DNA of 25,518 nucleotides. Source: an uncultured Candidatus Competibacteraceae bacterium. Lineage in GTDB: Bacteria > Pseudomonadota > Gammaproteobacteria > Competibacterales > Competibacteraceae. The position numbers and the translations under genes are program-made. This document shows, piece by piece, positions 23,011-25,518 of the stretch (position 1 is its first letter; every line of letters begins with the position of its first letter). The notes beneath the pieces were generated by a model that was not told the DNA's origin, ran no database searches, and worked only from the letters and a program-made list of their open reading frames with translations. The DNA lies in contig CALMNY010000540.1 in the NCBI GenBank assembly GCA_937872125.1, forward strand, positions 1-25,518. The letters are read 5' to 3'.

Positions 23011-23229
23011 TTACGGTCGCGGGGGCGCCGCCAGGCGCGCCACGCGATCTTCCAGTAACGCGAGAATCAGTTCCTGGCGCGAGGCGCCGGTGCCGGCGCG
23101 CACCGCGTCGATCCATTGCGACAGCGCATCAGGCATCTCCACCAGCAGGCGGCGCTCGCCCTTTTTTTCTTTCTCCATGCGGAATTTGTTAATCGACCGG
23201 CGGAGTTGCTCAGGCGTGTTTCGCGACAT
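23011..23229 (-). CDS. Small ribbon-helix-helix (CopG-like) DNA-binding protein
   Basis: The 72-residue product has a basic N-terminus (SRNTPEQLRRSINKFRMEKE). A strand-like RRLLVEM follows at 27-32, then two helices (DALSQWIDAVR and SRQELILALLEDRV). That is the fold order of ribbon-helix-helix repressors such as CopG or TraY. These bind operators or nic regions as dimers and often act as autorepressors. ATG 23229 is the start that fits the fold; no strong ribosome site precedes it. The upstream gap (23230-23466) holds the third ATCATTACC box on the same strand, about 110 bases before the ATG. Confidence 0.62.
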   Translation of the reverse strand: MSRNTPEQLRRSINKFRMEKEKKGERRLLVEMPDALSQWIDAVRAGTGASRQELILALLEDRVARLAAPPRP

Positions 23230-23338
23230 GGGGGGCCTCGCGGTGGACGGGGAAGCGGGTGCGGTGACGGCCCGCGCGGGGTGCGCCGGGCGCGTTGATG
23301 CCTCCAGAAGGAGCATCCCGGATAGTAGCGCAAACTTC

Positions 23339-23347
23339 GGTAATGAT
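23339..23347 (-). promoter_or_regulatory. ATCATTACC box, copy 3 (minus strand)
   Basis: Read on the minus strand the sequence is GAATCATTACCGAAG, sharing ATCATTACC with the copies at 8722 and 11374. It also shares a following GA and a T-tract with copy 2. It points toward the ribbon-helix-helix gene that starts at 23229. The rest of 23230-23466 shows no gene. Confidence 0.35.
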
Positions 23348-23425
23348 TCAACCGGCGCAGGCAGGCGCCGGTCGCCCGTCGCTCCCCCCCCCGTGCTGCC
23401 GCCCGGGGTGGCGGGGGGTTGGCGG

Positions 23426-24004
23426 TCATCGCGCCTGGCGGCGCGGTCGCGGGCCGCCCGCGGCGCTTAGAGCCGGTACTCGATCATCGCCTGCCGGCTG
23501 CCGGGCAGCAGCGGGGGGGTCCCGGGACCGCGCCGCCAGGCGGACGAGGCGGGGGTGCAGCCACTGCCACAGCCCCGCGCCGGGCGCGTCCCGCCAGGGG
23601 AAGTGGGGATCCAGGCGTTGCACGAGCTGGACACTGAGATCGCGGGGGTTGGCCTGGCGCAGCCGGCGCAGGGCGCGGATCCAGTCGCCCAGGTCGGCGG
23701 GCAGGCGGGGATCCCGCACGCTGCGGAGCGGACCGTGCTGCGCGCCCAGCGCCTTGATGTTGCTGATCCGCCGCAACAACACCCACTCCTCGCCCACGGG
23801 CAGTAATTGACCCTTGCCCAGGGAAATCCGCCAGCGGGTGAGGGCGGCCTGTTGCGCCGGGGTGAGGGCGTTCTTACGCCACTGCACCTCCAGCTCCGCC
23901 AGAAACGCGCGCAGCGGGGCGGTCGCCCCGCTGGCGGGCGGGCGTTGATGCGGATGCTGGGCGAACCAGTCCGCCAGTGCCGCGTACCGCTCTTCTTCAG
24001 CCAT
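23426..24004 (-). CDS. Helicase-associated-domain-like protein with apparent C-terminal frameshift
   Basis: As it stands the frame gives 192 residues from ATG 24004. Two repeats look like helicase-associated (HA) domains: one from LADWFAQHP to ALTRWRISL, one from NIKALGAQHG to LDPHFPW, each with spaced Trp and basic helices. HA domains bind DNA or RNA and occur alone or beside helicases. After Arg-Asp-Pro-Pro, at a run of seven G on the given strand (23513-23519), third-position GC drops sharply in this frame. If one base is removed the reading becomes PPLLPGSRQAMIEYRL, ending at a TAA at 23467-23469 with full GC in third positions, for a product of about 178 residues. So the true end is probably 23467. 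A promoter-like TTGTTT-17-TATGGT lies upstream. Confidence 0.5.
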   Translation of the reverse strand: MAEEERYAALADWFAQHPHQRPPASGATAPLRAFLAELEVQWRKNALTPAQQAALTRWRISLGKGQLLPVGEEWVLLRRISNIKALGAQHGPLRSVRDPRLPADLGDWIRALRRLRQANPRDLSVQLVQRLDPHFPWRDAPGAGLWQWLHPRLVRLAARSRDPPAAARQPAGDDRVPALSAAGGPRPRRQAR

Positions 24005-24038
24005 GATCGTTCTCGCTGCTCGACGCTGTCTCGGAATA

Positions 24039-24067
24039 ACCATAGGACAGTAAATAGAAAAAAACAA
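24039..24067 (-). promoter_or_regulatory. Promoter-like TTGTTT-17-TATGGT before the HA-domain-like gene
   Basis: On the minus strand TTGTTT (24067-24062) and TATGGT (24044-24039) are 17 bases apart in an AT-rich patch that contrasts with its surroundings. The start codon at 24004 is 35 bases downstream. Confidence 0.4.
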
Positions 24068-24360
24068 TCCCTAATCCCGCTGAATAATGCCCGGACCCGC
24101 CAACCGGCCCGCGGGCGCTACCGCCCCGCCGCCACCCGCGAATCCCGCCGGAATCACGGCGACAATTCGCGGTGCCGGCGCCGCCGCCCGGGGTGCTACC
24201 CGCCGGCCTTGTCGTCCTTGACGCCAGCGGCGCCAGCCGTTAGCGTGCACATCACAGCGACGGGTCCACGCGCCCACCGCTCCCCGGTTGTTTGCGATCC
24301 TGCGATCGCCTGGTAGCTGGCCAGTCCCAATCAGCGATCCACGTTCACCGGAGCGTTTTG

Positions 24361-24457
24361 CTGCGGGGTGCGTTGCACCGAGGGGACATCCTGCGGGGTG
24401 TTATTCCTGAGAAGGCACGTGACCCCGCTTACGGGTCACGTGCGCCCTATTCTCAGG
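24361..24457. repeat. Direct repeats plus a nested inverted repeat (candidate origin or oriT)
   Basis: CTGCGGGGTG occurs at 24361-24370 and 24391-24400. The first copy overlaps the inverted repeat GGTGC-gtt-GCACC (24367-24379). Next comes a long nested palindrome. Its inner arms are GCACGTGACCC/GGGTCACGTGC (24415-24425, 24433-24443) around a 7-base loop; its outer arms are CCTGAGAA/TTCTCAGG (24406-24413, 24450-24457). There is no T-run, so it is not a terminator. It lies in the 550-base divergent gap 24005-24554, which has no other convincing gene. The layout suits an origin of transfer, replication origin, or protein-binding array. Confidence 0.6.
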
Positions 24458-24554
24458 TCGTGTCATGTTCGGGACGAGGGCTCCTGACCGCGTTCCTCCG
24501 CCGGTTTGCGGAGAAGTTTGTGTCCGCCCAAGAAGCGCGCCACAAAAGACGACC

Positions 24555-25238
24555 ATGTTGACAAAAGGTGATGAGATCCTCCTGTCCGTGAAGGGTACGG
24601 AAACACAGGGGACGGTGAACGGCGCACGTCTGATTGCGTCGTTTGCCATCGCGGGGCCCGAGGTCAATCTGACCCTCGCCGAGGGTGAGATCACCCTCAA
24701 GCCGACCGAGTACGCCATCCTCGGGATGTGGGCAACGGTCATGGGACGCGCGCGGCAGGCCCAGTATGCCTTGCGCCTGCTGGCCACCCCGGCCGCGACC
24801 GCCACTGACCAGCTGGAAATCGCCGTGCTGGAAACGGCCGGTCGCCAGCGGGTCACGGCGACGTTGAACGGCGCGCGCCTGCCCGCCGAGGTGGGCCGGC
24901 TCACCCTCACCCCGCACGGGGTGGAGCTGGCGCCTGTACATCCCTTGCTCCCGGTCATCCGGCTGGGCAACGAGCAGGTGCGGGGCTTCGCCGCCCGTCG
25001 TCGCCAGCGCCACGGCATCCGCAGCACGCAATATGTGCTGCGCCTGGACGCCGGGCGCCTCGACCCCGCGGTGTGGCAGGTGACGGGCACCCACGCGGAG
25101 ATCGTCCGCCAACTCGTCGTCGGCGCCCCCCGCCCGCGCCCGGTCGCGATCTGGCAGCGCACGGATGCGCGGCAGAGCTGGGTGCGTCCACCCGCCGCGT
25201 CCGGGGCCTTCGCCGCCCCGCGGCCGACCACCGCCTGA
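24555..25238 (+). CDS. Hypothetical protein (227 aa) with possible internal duplication
   Basis: ATG 24555 starts MLTKGDEILLSVKGTETQG. The product is soluble and strand-rich. Two segments look like repeats of one unit: GTVNGARLIASFAIAGPEVN near 20-40 and TATLNGARLPAEVGRLTL near 110-128. Each is followed by a similar turn and an Ala/Arg-rich part ending in a Q-Y-A/V-L-R-L motif (RQAQYALRLL and RSTQYVLRLD). That hints at two copies of a small domain. The tail is Pro/Ala/Arg-rich. I do not recognise a family. It follows the inverted-repeat region and is closed by a strong terminator, so it is probably a single-gene unit. Confidence 0.65.
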   Translation: MLTKGDEILLSVKGTETQGTVNGARLIASFAIAGPEVNLTLAEGEITLKPTEYAILGMWATVMGRARQAQYALRLLATPAATATDQLEIAVLETAGRQRVTATLNGARLPAEVGRLTLTPHGVELAPVHPLLPVIRLGNEQVRGFAARRRQRHGIRSTQYVLRLDAGRLDPAVWQVTGTHAEIVRQLVVGAPRPRPVAIWQRTDARQSWVRPPAASGAFAAPRPTTA

Positions 25239-25308
25239 ACCCCCCGCCGCCCCGCCCGCTGTCGCGGGCCGGGCGGGCCGGGGCTGACCACCAGCTTGTT
25301 TCTTGCTT

Positions 25309-25348
25309 AACCCGGAAATCTGCGCGCGCGCAGTCCGGGTTTTTTTTT
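25309..25348 (+). terminator. Rho-independent terminator with long stem
   Basis: AACCCGGA pairs with TCCGGGTT (25309-25316, 25334-25341). The palindrome CTGCGC-gc-GCGCAG continues the stem, and a T-run to 25348 follows. It ends the gene stopping at 25238. Confidence 0.92.
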
Positions 25349-25420
25349 GCCTGGCCGGCGCCGGTGGGCAGGGCGTGTCGGCTGCGGTCAACAAACATTA
25401 CCGACCGAATGTCGGATCTT

Positions 25421-25518
25421 GTTTGCGCCAGGCCAAGCCTGGAAGAGGGGGAAGGAAGTGAAAAGGGAAACCTGACGACCGGAAACCTCTTATTGTGACC
25501 CGACGGGTGAAAGTCCCG
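25421..25518 (+). mobile_element. 5' end of a probable group II intron (continues beyond window)
   Basis: The last ~98 bases look like group II intron domain I. TTTGCGCC resembles the GUGYG-type intron start, then comes a stem CCAGGC-caa-GCCTGG. A long paired region is opened by AAGAGG and closed by CCTCTT, and it ends with GGGTGAAAGTCCCG, a string typical of bacterial group II introns. A short stem-loop CCGAC-cgaat-GTCGG (25401-25415) lies just upstream. Group IIC introns insert behind such hairpins or terminators. The exact first intron base and any reverse transcriptase gene cannot be seen. Confidence 0.6.

Noticed and set aside
24406..24457. Reading the nested palindrome as a transcription terminator
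   Set aside because: No T-run follows either arm on either strand, and it lies between two divergent genes.
24292..24561. 89-codon plus-strand frame through the palindrome region
   Set aside because: No ribosome site, it spans the inverted repeats, and it overlaps the better start at 24555.

Overview
The window is about 25.5 kb of GC-rich DNA with GC-biased third codon positions. It reads as part of a large conjugative element (ICE or conjugative plasmid) from a high-GC proteobacterium, probably a gammaproteobacterium. The host guess rests on three things: an F-type type IV secretion block in the order traF-traH-traG, an FlhD/FlhC-like regulator pair just downstream, and a CobT-like VWA/DUF3150/primase block. 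This set and rough order recall SXT/R391 ICEs and IncA/C plasmids, whose setDC/acaDC activators also lie beyond traFHG. No chromosomal housekeeping gene, tRNA or rRNA is visible, and neither end of the element is in the window.

Layout. (1) 1-7192, plus strand: the end of an unidentified gene, then traF, traH, an overlooked 53-codon gene coupled by ATGA overlaps on both sides, and traG carrying a C-terminal lytic transglycosylase domain. (2) 7247-9354, plus: a family-4-like uracil-DNA glycosylase homologue, an exported protein and a small unknown protein. (3) 9341-10488, minus: the FlhD-like/FlhC-like pair, with a LuxR-type response regulator transcribed divergently (10686-11363). (4) 11493-12074, plus: a membrane-anchored Cas4-like nuclease. 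(5) 12094-13588, minus: a ParM-like actin and a putative ParR-like partner. A palindrome-rich intergenic stretch follows, then a possible MobI-like gene (to 14562) and an exported unknown protein on the minus strand. (6) 15370-19810, minus: an operon of DUF3150 protein, HExxH+VWA protein, a small unknown and a Toprim primase, closed by a clear terminator. (7) 20399-21229, minus: an AcaB/DUF1845-like protein. (8) 21392-22972, plus: a candidate small RNA, a leader with four stem-loops, a possible ssDNA-annealing protein, a 64-aa protein and a strong terminator. (9) 23011-24004, minus: a ribbon-helix-helix protein and a helicase-associated-domain-like gene with an apparent frameshift. (10) 24361-25518: an iteron/inverted-repeat region, an unknown plus-strand gene, a terminator, and the 5' end of what looks like a group II intron running out of the window.

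Inferred logic: traFHG complete the mating-pair machinery. FlhDC-like proteins and the orphan response regulator probably control transfer. A short motif (ATCATTACC core, mostly GGTATCATTACC) sits before three separate genes and could be a shared operator or promoter. ParM/ParR would stabilise the element. The MobI-like protein with the neighbouring hairpins may form the transfer origin. The Cas4-like nuclease, UDG homologue, annealing-like protein, primase and VWA/DUF3150 proteins form a DNA-processing set acting on incoming or replicating element DNA. The most unusual observations are the TraG-transglycosylase fusion with an A9 slippery run at the domain junction, the hidden gene between traH and traG, the VWA/DUF3150 pair without its usual adjacent AAA+ ATPase, the shared motif, and the structured leader at 21735-21843.
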